A stretch of 64,000 nucleotides of DNA from contig CM073898.1 of the NCBI GenBank assembly GCA_037176705.1, positions 34,971,488 to 35,035,487 on the forward strand, given 5' to 3'. A program made the position numbers and the translations under genes. This document shows, piece by piece, positions 13,001 to 25,515 of the stretch. The notes below the pieces were generated by a model, which saw only the letters and a list, made by a program, of their open reading frames with translations, did no database searches and was not told the origin of the DNA. This stretch comes from Molossus alvarezi (taxonomy: Eukaryota; Chordata; Mammalia; Chiroptera; Molossidae). Every line of letters starts with the position of its first letter. The stretch's first letter is position 1.

Positions 13001-15150
13001 AAAACCACCCTGGCTGATTTGTTTTGTGAATACATGTTAAGGTAATTCCTACTTACAAGAACGAAATCATTCCAAGCTGGAATGATTATGAGCCTTGGTA
13101 GGTTCTATTGTCACAAATACGACTCAGATCCAAAAAGGGATTCATTATTCTATTCCAACAGTCAAATTCAGTTGTGAACAACTGTGAAAGCATAACTGGT
13201 ATCATTTTCTGTTGTCCTAGTTGAGAAAGACCAGGCTCAAATCAGTAGTCCAAAGCTTATTAATTCTTACCCTAAGGTAATCTTGCACCTGTTAACCAAC
13301 ACCATAGCCCTCTGTTTCTTTGTTTCTTTGTATGTGTTCATGTGTTTTTGGCAAAGAATTTAAAATCCTTTATAGATACAGTTAAATCATCATAGTACCT
13401 CTTCTCTGGTGGATGAACAGTACCATTTGAAATGCCATTAAACCTTTCCCACCAGAGGGTAGAAAAACATGTTTTCTCCTGAGTTACATGACAGTACTCT
13501 ACACACTAAATGAATTTCATCTATCATGTTACCTTTTTTTTTTGTTTTCAAGCACCTGGTGGATGCTAATGGGCAAGATGATGATCATTTTTACCAAGGG
13601 AAAAAAAAATCCAACAAATGACCTGTATTCGGTCATAAAATTTGTGAGCAGGAAGAATACTTAGGGATACATTCAGTAATTTATTTCTCAAGTCTTAAAA
13701 GTCTGCCCTTCACACAATTATCACATATTGAAGCAATAAAAAAACAATACACTTATTGTAATTTGGCACCATTCAAATGTTGAATGGATGAATCTAGGGC
13801 AATCTCCACTACTTACCTATTCAATGACTCCAAGTGAAACAAATCATTATATACAGATAATTGTTCTTCATACGCATACAGACAGTTCTGATAGGTAACA
13901 CTCATGTGTACCTGGTTTAAGTACAGCTTGTGATTAAATGATATTTGTATATTGCAGGATTATGAAAAGTAAAAAAAAATTAAGAAAAAAGGACTTAAAA
14001 CAGGTAAGAAGAATTTTAAATGATTTGGCTACTGAGAAAGAAGGAAAGGACATTCAGTGAAAAATAAAAAACAGAATAAAAGCAGTAACCTTGGGCTAAG
14101 ATGTCAGAGCATGCATCCTTCTGGAAGTCTCCAAACTGTCCCTGCCCCCAGTCTGCACACCCAGTTCAATAGCACAGCTTGTTCAGGGTGAGGGCTACGT
14201 CCTCAGACATCAACTTAACTTTGCATCACTCTATCGATCAGATATTTAGCTCAGGACCAGCAGAGAGCAGGATTGGACTAAAGGTTGCTCTCTTGGTCTG
14301 AAGACCATTTAGCAAGTGACATCGTGGGAAATCAATGGATTGTTACTGCTTTCATCTTTCTCAAGTTCAATATCATAAGCGTCCTCAAGATTTAATGAAC
14401 CTCGTCCGTGGGATGAAGCTTTCAATCCGTTATATTTCTTCTAATGCACTGAAATAGCTTGTATGGGAAGTGACTGCAGCCTCGTGCAGTGGGACAATGG
14501 TGACAGGCAGCGTAGCTGTGAATTCAAGATAATGTGGTGGCATGGTCTATTTCTGAGCTAGTTTTCAACAATAAGATTTTTTATAGGTTTCCTTTTAAAG
14601 GGGGATAAAAATGTGCCTAGTGATAAAAAGAAAATCAGCCACAATTAGAGGCACACATATATACATAGAGATAAACAGAGCAGATAACATTGCAGAACAG
14701 TAACTAGGTCCCTCGAGAGCCATTAACATTTCATATGAAAGGAAACTAGCCACTTGCTGTGTAAAAAACAAAAACCAACAAAATAAAATAAAAAACAAAA
14801 CAAAACAGCATTTTGAAAGCAAAATCTGAAAAACAGATAAATGACAAAGCAATCATTTTGAAAGAATGTAAATTACTGGCAGACAGATGGAGAAACAAAC
14901 AAGAAATATTAGGCATTCCTGTCAGCAGTAAGAGGTAACCAACAGAAAAAAGGAAACATAAATAATAATAAATCAATGCGGGCAGATCAATGAGAAAGAC
15001 TGAGCCCCAGCAAGGCGATGATCTCCCTGCATGGTCCTGTGAACTGCTGAAACTCCCCCAGAACATTAGAACTCAGTTTTATTTCAACTTTCCTACCAGA
15101 TGTAAAGGCTCTATGCACATGATTGGACAAACACTGCAGATGCATTTCAT
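10091..15150. other. Unique DNA without recognised genes
   Basis: The longest frame (minus, 10,810-11,145, 111 codons) has no recognisable domain. A pyrimidine tract ending CCCCCAG at about 11,520 precedes a 77-codon frame, which looks like a splice acceptor by chance. (AAAC)n occurs at 12,063-12,085. A perfect 9-bp-arm hairpin lies at 13,065-13,087. An inverted CTCTGGTGG/CCACCAGAG pair lies near 13,405-13,457. Parts of 11.5-12.6 kb and 14.3-14.5 kb look non-repetitive and could hold conserved non-coding DNA, but this is untested. Confidence 0.5.
13065..13087. other. Perfect short inverted repeat (hairpin)
   Basis: AATCATTCC and GGAATGATT are perfect reverse complements separated by AAGCT. 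No poly-T run or RNA gene context adjoins it. Confidence 0.7.
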
Positions 15151-15234
15151 CAAAGACATTATTTTTTTTAATCCTTACCCGAGAATATGTTTTTACTGAT
15201 TTTAGAGGGAGGGAGGGAGGGAGTTGAAGAGAGA

Positions 15235-15272
<38 letters not shown>

Positions 15273-15430
15273 TATTGGTTGTTGCCTTCCATATGGGCCC
15301 AGACCAGGGATCAAACCCACAACCTAGGTATGTGCCCTGACAGGAAATCAAACCTGTCACCTTTTGATGCATGGGACCACATTCCAACCAACTGAGCCAC
15401 CTGGCCAGGGCAGCAAAGAGTTTTATTTTT
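15151..15430 (-). mobile_element. Ves-type SINE (subfamily III), minus strand
   Basis: The body is about 15,162-15,413. On the minus strand the head reads GCCCTGGCCAGGTGGCTCAG followed by TTGGTTGGAATGTGG, then a GGTTTGATTTCCTGTCAGGG box region and an ACCTAGGTTGTGGGTTTGAT middle. The CT-rich middle is expanded to a (GA/CT) run at 15,229-15,272. The tail keeps CTCGGGTAAGGATT. Flanks CAAAGACATTATTTT (left) and CAAAGAGTTTTATTTT (right, from 15,414) are probably a worn target-site duplication. Confidence 0.9.
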
Positions 15431-18400
15431 ATGGTTCTGTCTTTTGGAGACATAAAGTGGGAACAAGACCATGGGTGTCTCTCATATCAAGACCACACAT
15501 CCATTTTCTTTGGAATAATATCATCACTAGAACCAGCAAAAGTATGTCTAACTACTTATAAAATTATGTCTGGGTGCCAGATCCTCTCAAGAAAAAACAA
15601 GAATTATGGCAATTGATGAGATATACTAAATAATATATTTATTATATTTATAAATGTTTTTAGAGGAAATCAGATTTCTTTGCAAGCTGTCCCAAAAATT
15701 GCTTGCAAAGAAAATTTTACTATTCATACTAATCCGCTTTTTATAAAAGTGAAAAAGGAAAAATTTCAACTCAGTTTTTTTCCCCCAAATACATTCAATA
15801 TGAATGGGCTTAATATTGTCATATAAAGACAAATAAGAACTGCCCCTTCATTCCTAGGGGATTTGTCTTAGGGAAAGGCCAACTCACCAATTCTAGGTCT
15901 TGTTCTATTGCTCTTTGGTAGAAAAAACGGGTGAGGAAACAAATACTGAAAAACAAAGTATTCTCTGATCTGATTTTGAATTCCTAGAACAAGCAACTTC
16001 CTAGTAAGTCGAGAGAATCAGAAAAAAGCACCTGCTTTCTATGTGAGATTCAACCTGTCTATATATATTCTAAGAACAACATCGGAAGAAACTAGGCTAA
16101 AGGCTTACTATGCAGAGGAGACTGAGTGACGCGCTGGCGATCTCTTCAATCAAAAACATTACTATGATTAAATCACGACACTATAAAGTTAGCTATAATT
16201 TCATTGCATTGCAAAAGGAGGTATTCGTTCCCAGACAGAATGTACTACACACCCGGCTTCTGATTCATTGTGGAAAACTCCTTCCAATAGCAATACACAG
16301 AGAATAAAAACACAGAAACCCAAACCAAAAAGAATACAAATCCATCATTCTTTAAGAAAGGACCACTGCTGTAGCTAAAATAGCTAGAAAACGTTCAAAG
16401 GTTATTTGAAACACTGCATATAAATAACAAGGCGGTACTGCAAGTTCATAATAAAATGTGGAATAATATTCTTTTCCCATTAAAGGTTCAAGTTTTCACC
16501 TTATCAAAAACAGGTGGTAACAGGACGCAAAGCCCGAGAAGGTCAGGTTCCCATCAGGATAAGTCCTCCTCATCACACTCACTTACATTTAAAACAAAAC
16601 AAAAACAGTTTCCTCCAGGGCCACAGAAACTAACATTCCACACTTAGAAACACTTTCTCTCGCTTACATCGCTTACTCTTACTTTCTTTAACTGCATCAA
16701 AGGGTTAAGTTAAAGCTAGGAAAATGGTCACCTAAGGATAGGGTTTTGAGGATCAATTTTGAACTCACTGACTCCACAGGTTTCCCAAGAATCCTCTGGA
16801 ATGGACGGTGTTAGTGCAATATCACTAAATGAGAGCAGAAGTAAGCGATGGGCACACTATTAGGTGCGGAGGAACGAAATGCAAGGTCGGGGCTCTGGGA
16901 CTGAGATCACCCAGAGGGGAAGAAATTGTTCTGGAAGAACAAAGGTGGGGCTTGGTTCGGAGTGGCAGTAGGAGAGTGGGGGCGACAGAGGGGAGGAAGC
17001 CAGTCAGTTGTCAATAACACTGGTCAAGGTCACTTCAGATTTGCTTTCTTTACCATCCCTTGTCTCTCCTCATTTCCACTGCACCTGAGAGCCCCCCCCC
17101 TGTCATTCCTGGGTCCCTTGTGATAGAGAATGGACAGTTTCCTGTTGACAGACACAAAAAGCTGTGCTTGCTATGTAAGAAAACATGAGAAGAATACAAC
17201 TTCCTTCGCCTTTATCAAAATTATTTGGGTAAATGAGTACAGAGAACCTTACTTATTCTTCTTTATTTTGGAAAGCTGATGGAGCACTCAGCTGCCTCTC
17301 TGCATACAGACAGCAGTTACCTAGGGGATTAATTATTTGCTTTGTGCACACCTCATGATCATGTCTCTTAAAAGAACTCCCCAAGCAATCCTTTGTACAG
17401 GTCCACTGCTGTTCTATTTTTCAGAGGCTAATGTGCTCTGGGAGGTTGTCATTAAAAAAAAAAAAAAAAAAAAAGAACGGTTTACGTATAAATACGAGGT
17501 AGTCTGGACTCTGAATTTGTTTTTGGCCAATCACACACCAATTCCTTTGTTTCTGAGTTTGGAAGAAAGTAAACTGCATTCATCTTTTTTCCTTTAGAAA
17601 TAAAATATGAATTTCAGAAGAAGAAGAACTGTGCATATTTCCTCCAAGTAAACTACAATAATGCCTTAGTTTTCAGTTGAACCATAAACATGATGGATGT
17701 TCCCAAAATTGAAAATAAAAAGCAATAGGAATATTGACCCTTTAACTTCTTCAAATAGATGAAGAAGCTTATGTTTGTTGTTGTTGGGGGTGGGGGAATC
17801 ATCTGTTCGATTGTTTTCCTATCTGAATAGCCACCACATTGATATAATCTGGAACTTAATAACAACTAATCAAAAAATGCTTATCTAACACCCACGGCAT
17901 GTGAGGCATATAGGAAATATAAGAAAAGCTTATACAGTGGATAAATAATTGTCAGTTCCAGGGTAAACCAAAAGAGGAGTAACAGTCATATGAATAATAT
18001 TTCCAATGTAAAAGCACTTTATGATTCTCAAAATCTGTTTTGCATTGGCCACTTCATTCAACAGATACTAAATACTGTGAATTCTAAGAAGACAGTGAGC
18101 CAGAGGTGGAAGTGATAGGAAATGTCCCCAGGAGCTGGCCTTTGAAAGATGGGGGGGAAGGGGGGTTGAAGAGGAAAGATAGGAAGACAATTATGACTGA
18201 AAACTGCACTGGCCTTCATTTCCATAAGCATAAACCTCATTTATTTCTTAAAGATACAGCTATGGGTTCTTATGCTCCTTAGGTTTAGTACCCCACCTAA
18301 GAGCAACCTGAAGAGCACTGATGGATTTAATGAGTGGAGGGATTTGTCCTTCTGCATTGTCTATCTTCAGCATTAACCCAATGCTATACAAAACAGCAGG

Positions 18401-18639
18401 GGAGTTCAGAGTATAGCCCATGGCTATGGATTATAATTGAGCTCACAGACTAAGGGAGTCAATCCCTTCATTTAAGGCTCATTAGCCTGTGTTCCAAGGA
18501 TCCCAGGAGGTGATTCCTTCCTACTCTGAATCCCCATAGCGCCCATCACCCAGACAATGTCTGTAGCACAGCTTTAGCCCTTTAAGTGAAACAATGTCTG
18601 TCAGCTCTTTGTCTTCCAATTGGTTCCTGTTACCTTTGT
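15431..18639. other. Unique DNA without recognised genes
   Basis: Nothing here reads as an exon. A 21-base A run lies at 17,454-17,474 with no SINE or retrocopy in front of it. 16,800-17,110 is richer in GC, with overlapping 62-65-codon frames that show no motif. Confidence 0.5.
17454..17474. repeat. Isolated poly-A run (21 A)
   Basis: Uninterrupted A tract. The sequence before it is not a recognised SINE, L1 end or processed gene copy. Confidence 0.9.
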
Positions 18640-18795
18640 CTTGCCTGCCAATTAAACCTCAAGGCTCCTCGCAGACAGAACTATGTCATTGGGATTTTTT
18701 ATCTAGGCCACAGAGCTTCTAGCACAGTGCTTGATTTAGCATAGATGCATAGTCAGTGTGCCTGTGCCTCCAGGTTATGAATGCGTATCTTTGTT
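18640..18795 (+). mobile_element. L2 LINE 3'-end fragment
   Basis: The order CTCAAGGCTCCTCGCAGACAG, GAGCTTCTAGCACAGTGCTTG, then ATGCATAGTCAGTG fits the final ~130 bp of L2 (CTCCATGAGGGCAG..CCTAGCACAGTGCCTGG..). Ancient and inactive. Confidence 0.6.
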
Positions 18796-18949
18796 AAAGA
18801 AATGATGCCACTTGCCTGGATTCTAAATGGGGATGCTGGAACAGGTGAATACCACCCAGTGGGCTTTGTGAGTTCTTCTGGCTTCTGATAATCAGATACA
18901 AGTAGTTTAATTTGGTCATTGTGGCACTTGAGATGTGGAAAAGGCTATT

Positions 18950-19110
18950 TAGGCTGGACTCGTTTTATATATGAAGAAACAGGCTAAGAGATGGGGGGAA
19001 GGGCCTTGCTCAAGATCACAACTAATGTTGTGCAAAGAAAGAAGGAAAAAACTCGCTAAGCTACTGTGAGTTTAGCATACAGTAGGTGATTTTATTTCAA
19101 TGAATGAACT
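18950..19110 (-). mobile_element. MIR SINE fragment, with possible MIR/L2 tail
   Basis: ATGAAGAAACAGGCTAAGAGA followed by GGGCCTTGCTCAAGATCACA matches the conserved MIR core read on the minus strand (ATGAGGAAACTGAGGC..CTTGCCCAAGGTCACA). Nearby GCATACAGTAGGTGATTTTA with ATGAATGAAC resembles an L2 or MIR tail on the plus strand. Confidence 0.6.
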
Positions 19111-21034
19111 AACAACCAGATAAGGGTCACTTGACCTCTGGGTATTTCTACTGAAAAGGCAATCTCTTATTTCTGTAAGCATCATTACTGGTGTGGAAGA
19201 CTCTTTGGTTTGATTTTGTTGCATAATTTCTGCCAGCTATCCAGCAAGATATTTATATTTTTCTGTACAAAAAGAAAACCATGTGCTGGGTACCACAGCC
19301 TGCTCTGGATAACTTACTGAAGGGTTTGAATTTGCTCGTCATCAGAGATATTCCAAATAAGCCTTTCGTTAACTTGAGTTTCCTCCTAAAATTCAGTAAC
19401 GAAATTCAATGTCACCATCCCCTGTAGCTCCTGAGTGAGTGTTCTGACTTCTCTTCTCTGGGCTGAGCAGTCCCTGAATATTTACACCGTCTCCCCTGCT
19501 TCCCATCCTGTCCTCCTCACCTTCATCTTTCTCTCCCAATCTCTTTAAACTGACTTACATTTTCGACTGACACAAACATCCTAGTAAGAATCCTTTCTAC
19601 ATCCTGCACCTTTTCTCGTGTTGTCCTTTGTACCTCCCTTGTTTTTCCTAGAAAACTTCTATTATCCGTATCAGCACAATCTAGAGAATACAGAACCTGA
19701 CTGAGAATGAGATACAGCTTCATTGGCTCTCTCCCGGTGTCCCGGTGTCTGGCAATCCTGTTATGCAAAGCAGTCGCAGTTTCTTTTTGTTTTTATCTCT
19801 CAGTAAAGTGATACATTATTGTTTACACTAGTTTCCATCAAAGGTATTTATTTTCATTTTTTAAAGAGAGAGAGAGATGGAAGGTGGTAATTAATCTAGT
19901 TGCCAATAATGGAAGAGACCACGATTAAATTAAAATAAGAATGACAAACTACCATATTCTTTTCCGTGGAAATAAATTCTATTTGCCTGACTTTGCAGTC
20001 AAGACACAAAACTTAGTGATTATACAAAGGAAGAAGAGAACATAAGGGGTTAGGTGCCATTGGATTTGAGCCTTACTAAGGACGTTAGACTTATTAAAAA
20101 TACAGATGTTTGAACATTCTGGTACAAATCCCTTTCCTGATCACCGCTTATCTGATTCAGTGGCTGGTTCCAAGGAGTTGGGCCATTTTCAAGCCAGAGT
20201 GTTTATGAATGAAGGTAATACTGAAATCCTGACAGCTCTTGATGGGGCGGAGGGAGCTTCTTCTAAGGTCAGTGGTCATAACGCTGGCCTGGCGGGGGCT
20301 GCCAAGATGTATTCAGTGCAAAATCTGTTTAGCCTTTAAGTTTTAGTTTTTTTTTTTGAAAATCCCTTCTAAAAATTTTTATTAATTTTTTTAAAAGCCA
20401 CTCACATTAAGTATGAAAGTAGGTATAAAAAAGTATGTGCAGTACCTCCCAACTTTTTATTTAAATATGTGATTATGTCTACATTTACATACATTCATTT
20501 TCAAAACACTAAAAAGGCATACACCAAAATAACACTAATTATATATGTCCAATGGAATTATAAGTGATTTTATTTTTATTTGTTAAAATGTCACTGTATT
20601 TCCTATATAGTCACAAATATATAAATTCACATTAATTGTATAACCAGGGAAAAGTCATATATATGTGTGTATTTTTAAAAGAAAGACACTCTTTCTACAC
20701 CTGCCAAATGCCTGCTGTTTTGTCAACCAGTTCTTATGTTTTCTAACGAGATTTGAATTAGTGCACTTTTAACATTGTAAAGTTGAATTAATTTAAGTGT
20801 TTCAAATAATAACTCTTAGCATGTGGGAGCCAGAGCCTCTGCCAGGATGGAGTTTAACACTGAGCCTTAAACAGTGGGAAAAGTCCAATTTGGGAAAAAC
20901 AATTTTGTCCATTAAATGTCACTTCTGTCATTCTTCCTTTTTCTCCCTAAAAACAGATTACAGAAGGTTTTAAATTTTGTTCATTGGACATACAGGAAAT
21001 AAAACCTTAAAAAAAGCCAAGCCTACTTGATGCT
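19111..21034. other. Unique DNA without recognised genes
   Basis: A 77-codon frame at 20,106-20,339 has balanced composition (…NEGNTEILTALDGAEG…) but no family that I recognise. No splice or promoter context supports it. The rest is AT-rich, with microsatellite-like TA/TG at about 20,660. Confidence 0.45.
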
Positions 21035-21289
21035 AAGAATTTCCTAATTCTTTTTTTTCCTTTTTTTTCCTTTGTTGATTTTAGAGAGAGAGAGAAAGAG
21101 AGAGGGAGAGAGATAGAGACATCGATTAGATAAAACATATTTGGCCGCCTCCTGCATGCCCCCAACTGGGGATTTGGCCCACGACCTGGGCATGTATCCT
21201 GACCGGGAATTGAACCAGCGACCTCCTGGTGCATGGGTCTATGCTCAACCACTGAGCCACACCGGCCGGGCAAGAATCTCCCATTTCTT
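21035..21289 (-). mobile_element. Ves-type SINE (subfamily II), minus strand
   Basis: The body is 21,053-21,271. On the minus strand it runs from GCCCGGCCGGTGTGGCTCAG with CGCTGGTTCAATTCCCGG to a CCCCAGTTGGGGGCATGCAG middle, ending in CT-rich sequence and an A-rich tail seen as T runs. Flanks AAGAATTTCCTAATTCTT (21,035-21,052) and AAGAATCTCCCATTTCTT (21,272-21,289) are a target-site duplication with a few changes. Confidence 0.94.
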
Positions 21290-21613
21290 ATTCACATCTC
21301 ACAGAACTCCCCCCACTTACACTGATGGGGTTCAGAACATCCTGTGCCAAAATAAAATATGGCACCTTGGCCTACTGAATACTTAAGGTGCATGAGCTTG
21401 AGAAAACTGTGACCTCCCTTGTTAGCCATTCTCTGAAACGGGTCACTGGCCACGCATGTGAAAGGTACCCACCCTGTGCCGAGAGGAAGACAGTTAAACT
21501 ATGTTAAACTACCCCTTGTTTTCCCAGTTACATCTTCATCATTCACTGCCCCCAACCCAAACCCCTTTGTCTTCTTAAGTTTTCACAAATTTATTGTTTC
21601 GTTGCCTAAAAGG

Positions 21614-21892
21614 CAAACAAGCTTCTTTTTTTTTTTTTTATCCTCACCCGAGGATATTTTTCCATTTTTTGTGCAGATAGAGTGGGAGGGAGAGAGAGGA
21701 AGGGAGAGAGAGAGAGAAACATCGACGTGAAAGGACACATCGAGTGGCTGCCACCCGCACGACCAACCAGGGCCGGGGACAAACTGCAACCGAAGTACGT
21801 GCCCTTAGCGGGAACCGAACCCGGGTCTCTCCGGACCGCAGGCCGACGCTCTAACCGCTGAGCCAAACTGGCCAGGGCCAAACAAGCTTCTT
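21614..21892 (-). mobile_element. Near-consensus Ves-type SINE (subfamily Ib), minus strand
   Basis: The body is 21,628-21,878. On the minus strand it has GCCCTGGCCAGTTTGGCTCA, GCGGTTAGAGCGTCGGCCTG, CGGGTTCGGTTCCCGCTAAG, a CT-rich run, and a tail ending CTCGGGTGAGGATA plus ~14 A. Most CpGs are kept. The duplication CAAACAAGCTTCTT is identical at 21,614-21,627 and 21,879-21,892. Little divergence and an unmutated duplication point to a recent insertion. It sits only ~340 bp from the previous SINE in the same orientation. Confidence 0.96.
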
Positions 21893-24039
21893 GCTCAGGT
21901 CACCCTTCTTGGGGCCCATTCTCTCGTGCACGGGCTCCCATGTACATGGGAAAATTCAGTGAAACGTGTGTGCTTTATCCTTCTTTGTCCGTTTAATTTT
22001 CAGATGCGGTCAGGGGCCCGAAAAGGATTGAGAAAAACTGTTCCCTCCCTTACAACATAAAAGGAAGTTAGCATTTTGAAGTAAAAATAAAATACTTGGG
22101 AATCATGGAGGAGATTCCCAGATTTCATGTAGATATTAGGTGGGTGCGGTGAGAAGAGACGAGGGAAGAAGTGAGGTGTTTGGTGGCCACCGCCAGCTCC
22201 TTATTCTGTATGACTAGACAGTAGGCTACCAATTGCAGCATAAGGGGGGGAAGCAAATGCGATTTGCAGACTATTGTGTAAACATTTGAAAACTTAATAA
22301 TTATACATACATGCAATCACTAACTAGACTGAGAAACAGTGAGTATTTCTATAAAAGCCTATTTCTAGGAAATACTATTTCAATGATGTGACATTATATT
22401 TAGTAGTATTATTGTTTTTATATGGATTCTTCTAAACTATTCCACAGCATTTAAAATCTGAGATTTTTAGCAATTAAACTGTTCACTAATCCTCTCTCCA
22501 GCGAAAGTAAAAGGTACATCTCCAAACTATCAAAACCTTGAGTTCTAAAATTAATGGATTTTTCTCATTCACAGTTTATGCACACTATAAAAGTGTAACA
22601 GACAAACAAATTGCATACTTATATGTATATACATTTTTAAATTCTTTCAAACACTCAGGTCACTTATATGTATGCATGTGATTATATATACTAATATATA
22701 TAACTGCACAGTTACAATGAGATAATGTACATGATTACAATTCTGAATACCAAAGTTCTACACGTAAGTAAATAATATGAGGAAGCAGTGTTTAAACTAC
22801 TGGATCATATGTAGATGAAACACAAAAATACCAATGTTTGACAGTTAACTGTTCAGTTACCTGATTTAAGTTGCCTTTCAAAACTCCTATGGATCTAGAA
22901 GTTATATCTAATTGTTAATAATAGGAAGTATCATGATTAAGTTTAAGGATGACAGACAACTATGAGCTTTGTTTAGTGAGGAAAATGTTATTTGCTTGTC
23001 TACCTAGAACTATAAGCAAGATTCTGAGGAAGAAAAACTGGTGGCAATTGTTTCATTTCTCTCTTTCATCCTCAAAATTCAAATAGCCACTCAAAATGAC
23101 CTCTTTATTTTTTTATACGTGCAGTGTAACCAGAGAATGTTTTAGGGGTGGCTATTTCCACATAATTCCATTTTTTTTCCATCTTACTTAAATGGTACTT
23201 TCTGTCTCAACCATTAAGGTGTTAAAATATATTAGGACAAGGTGAAACCCAATGAAAGCAAGTAATGCATTTTAACAAGTTTTTTTTTAGGTCACTGTCT
23301 TGCAAACAGACAACTGACGCTATATATTTTTTGGAACATAGAGAGATTTCAACATATATTTATAGAGCATTGGAGATAACTCTTCACAGGTATTGCATTT
23401 ACTTTAAAAGAAATGACTATTTGGCATTGCAAAATAAATTAAAACTTGGATGTTCTGGCAAAAGACGGTAGAATAATTCTACTTTTCCCCCCAATTTTTC
23501 CTCCCAACTATTTTTTGTTGTTGTTCAAAAGGCAAGAATGAAAAAAATTGTTTCAATTAAACCAGCAAATAACCAAGCTATGAAGAAGTACTTCCAATTG
23601 CACTGACTGTTGGACCCAGGTAAAGAGCAAAGCCGCTAGGGCAAAGGAGTCCCTTAGGTCATGGGCAGTGTGGTCTGAGCTCCTCAAGGTAAGCCTCACA
23701 GCCACGGGGCCCCGAGTGTTTGGCAGGGAGAGCTGAGTCTGCAGACACGTGCAGGAGAATCACTGAACTAGGCGGGGCACGTCCGAATCAGGAAACACTC
23801 AGGCTCGGGCCTTTGCTGAACAGGGTGTAGGCTTGGGGATGTGATGGGGAAACAGGAGATAACAAAAAGCTCTGTACTGTTCACTTTGGCCAGTTGCAGA
23901 GCAGTAAATAACATCACCGTAGGTAAGGCCTGTCCATCAGCAGTTCACTGTGAACCTGGTTACTACCTGCCACTAGGAGTGGAGACTTAGCCACAGGGAC
24001 AGGGATGTTGGTAAGGATGGAAAAGGTGTGTGTTGGGGG
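21893..24039. other. Unique DNA; GC-richer patch at 23,620-23,830
   Basis: No gene is seen. 23,620-23,830 has several CpGs (GGCGGGGCACGTCCG near 23,770), in contrast to the AT-rich surroundings. It lies just upstream of an L1 tail, so it may be a diverged L1 3' UTR or unique DNA. Confidence 0.4.
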
Positions 24040-24190
24040 GAACTAACCAAAGAATTTATCTGCACATATGCACAGCTCATGGACACAGACAACAGTGCAG
24101 TGGGGGCCTGGGGTGGGGCAGGAGCCTGGTAGAAGGAGCCAAAGGGGGAGAATACTCTCAACAATAAAAATTAATTAATTAAAATAAAAG
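24040..24190 (+). mobile_element. LINE-1 3' UTR tail
   Basis: ATGCACAGCTCATGGACACA, GACAACAGTGCAGTGGGGGC, a GGGTGGGGCAGGAGC purine-rich stretch, then CTCTCAACAATAAAAATTAA and A/T-rich tail form the usual 3' end of laurasiatherian L1 elements. Only the last ~150 bp are clear. The same tail type recurs near 63,780. Confidence 0.75.
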
Positions 24191-24625
24191 AGACAATAAA
24201 TGAAACTAAAACTGACTACTTCCCTAGCTTACCACCCTTCATATTCCCCCATATTTTCATTCAACAAAACCTAACACTTAACACAACAACCTCCACTGGG
24301 CACTGGAGATAGAAAAAAAAAAAGGTCAATCGCTATGACAAAATATTGGCAAGTGAAGAACGAACATCAGAGAGAAAATAAGTCCTCCAGAATTTAGTTA
24401 AAAACTATGACTATATGAATACTCAAGCCTTCATGAAATCAAAAGAGAACATGGATTCTCTGAAATAAGAGCTCGAAGATAGAGAGATGAAGGAAATAGA
24501 AATAGGTTAGAACAGAGTAAGGGGGAAAGAGCAAATAAAACCATGACGAAATCAAATCCCCTTGAACAGTTAATTCTTCCTCTCTCAGATGGGGAATAAT
24601 TAGATATTCCCCAACGAAGGGACAG

Positions 24626-24816
24626 ACCATGGTTTCTGTAAGAGAGACTGAACAAACACTGATTTTTTTTTTTTTTTTTTTTAAGCACCAATATCAACTC
24701 ATTTGTTCTGTTCCTTTAAGGTCTTAAATAATTGGAATTGAAGCTACTGGACAACAGTGTTATCTTTTAGGATGAACTGCCAAATGTAGATGCCAGAGTG
24801 ACAGTTGAAGAAAAAT
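24626..24816. repeat. Local direct repeat, copy 1 (~190 bp)
   Basis: Matches 24,984-25,171 from ACCATGGTTTCTG to GTTGAAGAAAA. Contains a 20-T run (24,663-24,682) that copy 2 lacks. The last ~115 bp, including GGTCTTAAATAATTGGAA and GATGAACT.CCAAAT, agree at about nine in ten positions by eye. Confidence 0.9.
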
Positions 24817-24983
24817 CTAACTGTGTAGAAGTGAAGTAAGTCAATTTGAAAAAAAAAAAATAGGCTTCAGTGCAACAGATTTTCTCTTTGTATGCTTAAC
24901 TCAGGATAGAAGTGTGGCATGTGTTACAAAATTGATGCCAAGTAGCTCAGAAGCCTTCATATGTTCTGAATGACAAGGTATTA

Positions 24984-25171
24984 ACCATGGTTTCTGCAAG
25001 ATAGACTGAGCAACATAAGAACAGTTTTTTTCTCAACCCCAAGAATATCATCATCCATTTGTTCTGTTCTTTAGAGGTCTTAAATAATTGGAAGTGAAGC
25101 TACCGGACAACAATGTTATCTTTTACGATGAACTACCAAATTTAGATGTCAGACTGACGGTTGAAGAAAAT
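24984..25171. repeat. Local direct repeat, copy 2 (~188 bp)
   Basis: Second copy of the 24,626-24,816 block, offset 358 bp, same orientation. The intervening ~167 bp and the DNA after copy 2 show no clear match to each other. The event was therefore not a simple whole-unit tandem duplication, or the remainder has decayed. Confidence 0.9.
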
Positions 25172-25515
25172 TGCCTGGATGGAAAATAAATGAGCAGTCA
25201 CAGAGTAAACCCAGTGTAGTTGCCTAAGCCTTGTGTTATTAACTAGAAGGATGATCATTGCAGCAAGAAGCTGTAGCTTATCAAAATCATCTGAAAATCA
25301 AAGAGTTGAGGACTGTAACTTCAACAAAGATGTGATTTGCCAAATATTAGTCTAACTTGCTTTGTTCAGCATATGCTTGGGCTTTCTGAAAATATTAAAG
25401 GCAAATATTCACAAGAAATCCAAATGCTTTTATTTTTCAATATCCAAAGTTTCACACATAAAATACATCTCTGCATGGCTAGTGCTCCCCTTATGACAGT
25501 ATTGACAACATTATC
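25172..25515. other. No gene or repeat recognised
   Basis: Unique DNA between the local repeat and the next SINE. Confidence 0.5.

Noticed and set aside
13401..13457. Inverted CTCTGGTGG/CCACCAGAG as transposon ends
   Set aside because: Only 9 bp, unrelated to known termini, and no flanking duplication.
17337..17474. Poly-A run as the end of a processed gene copy
   Set aside because: The preceding DNA shows no recognisable coding or RNA sequence, and no flanking duplication was found.
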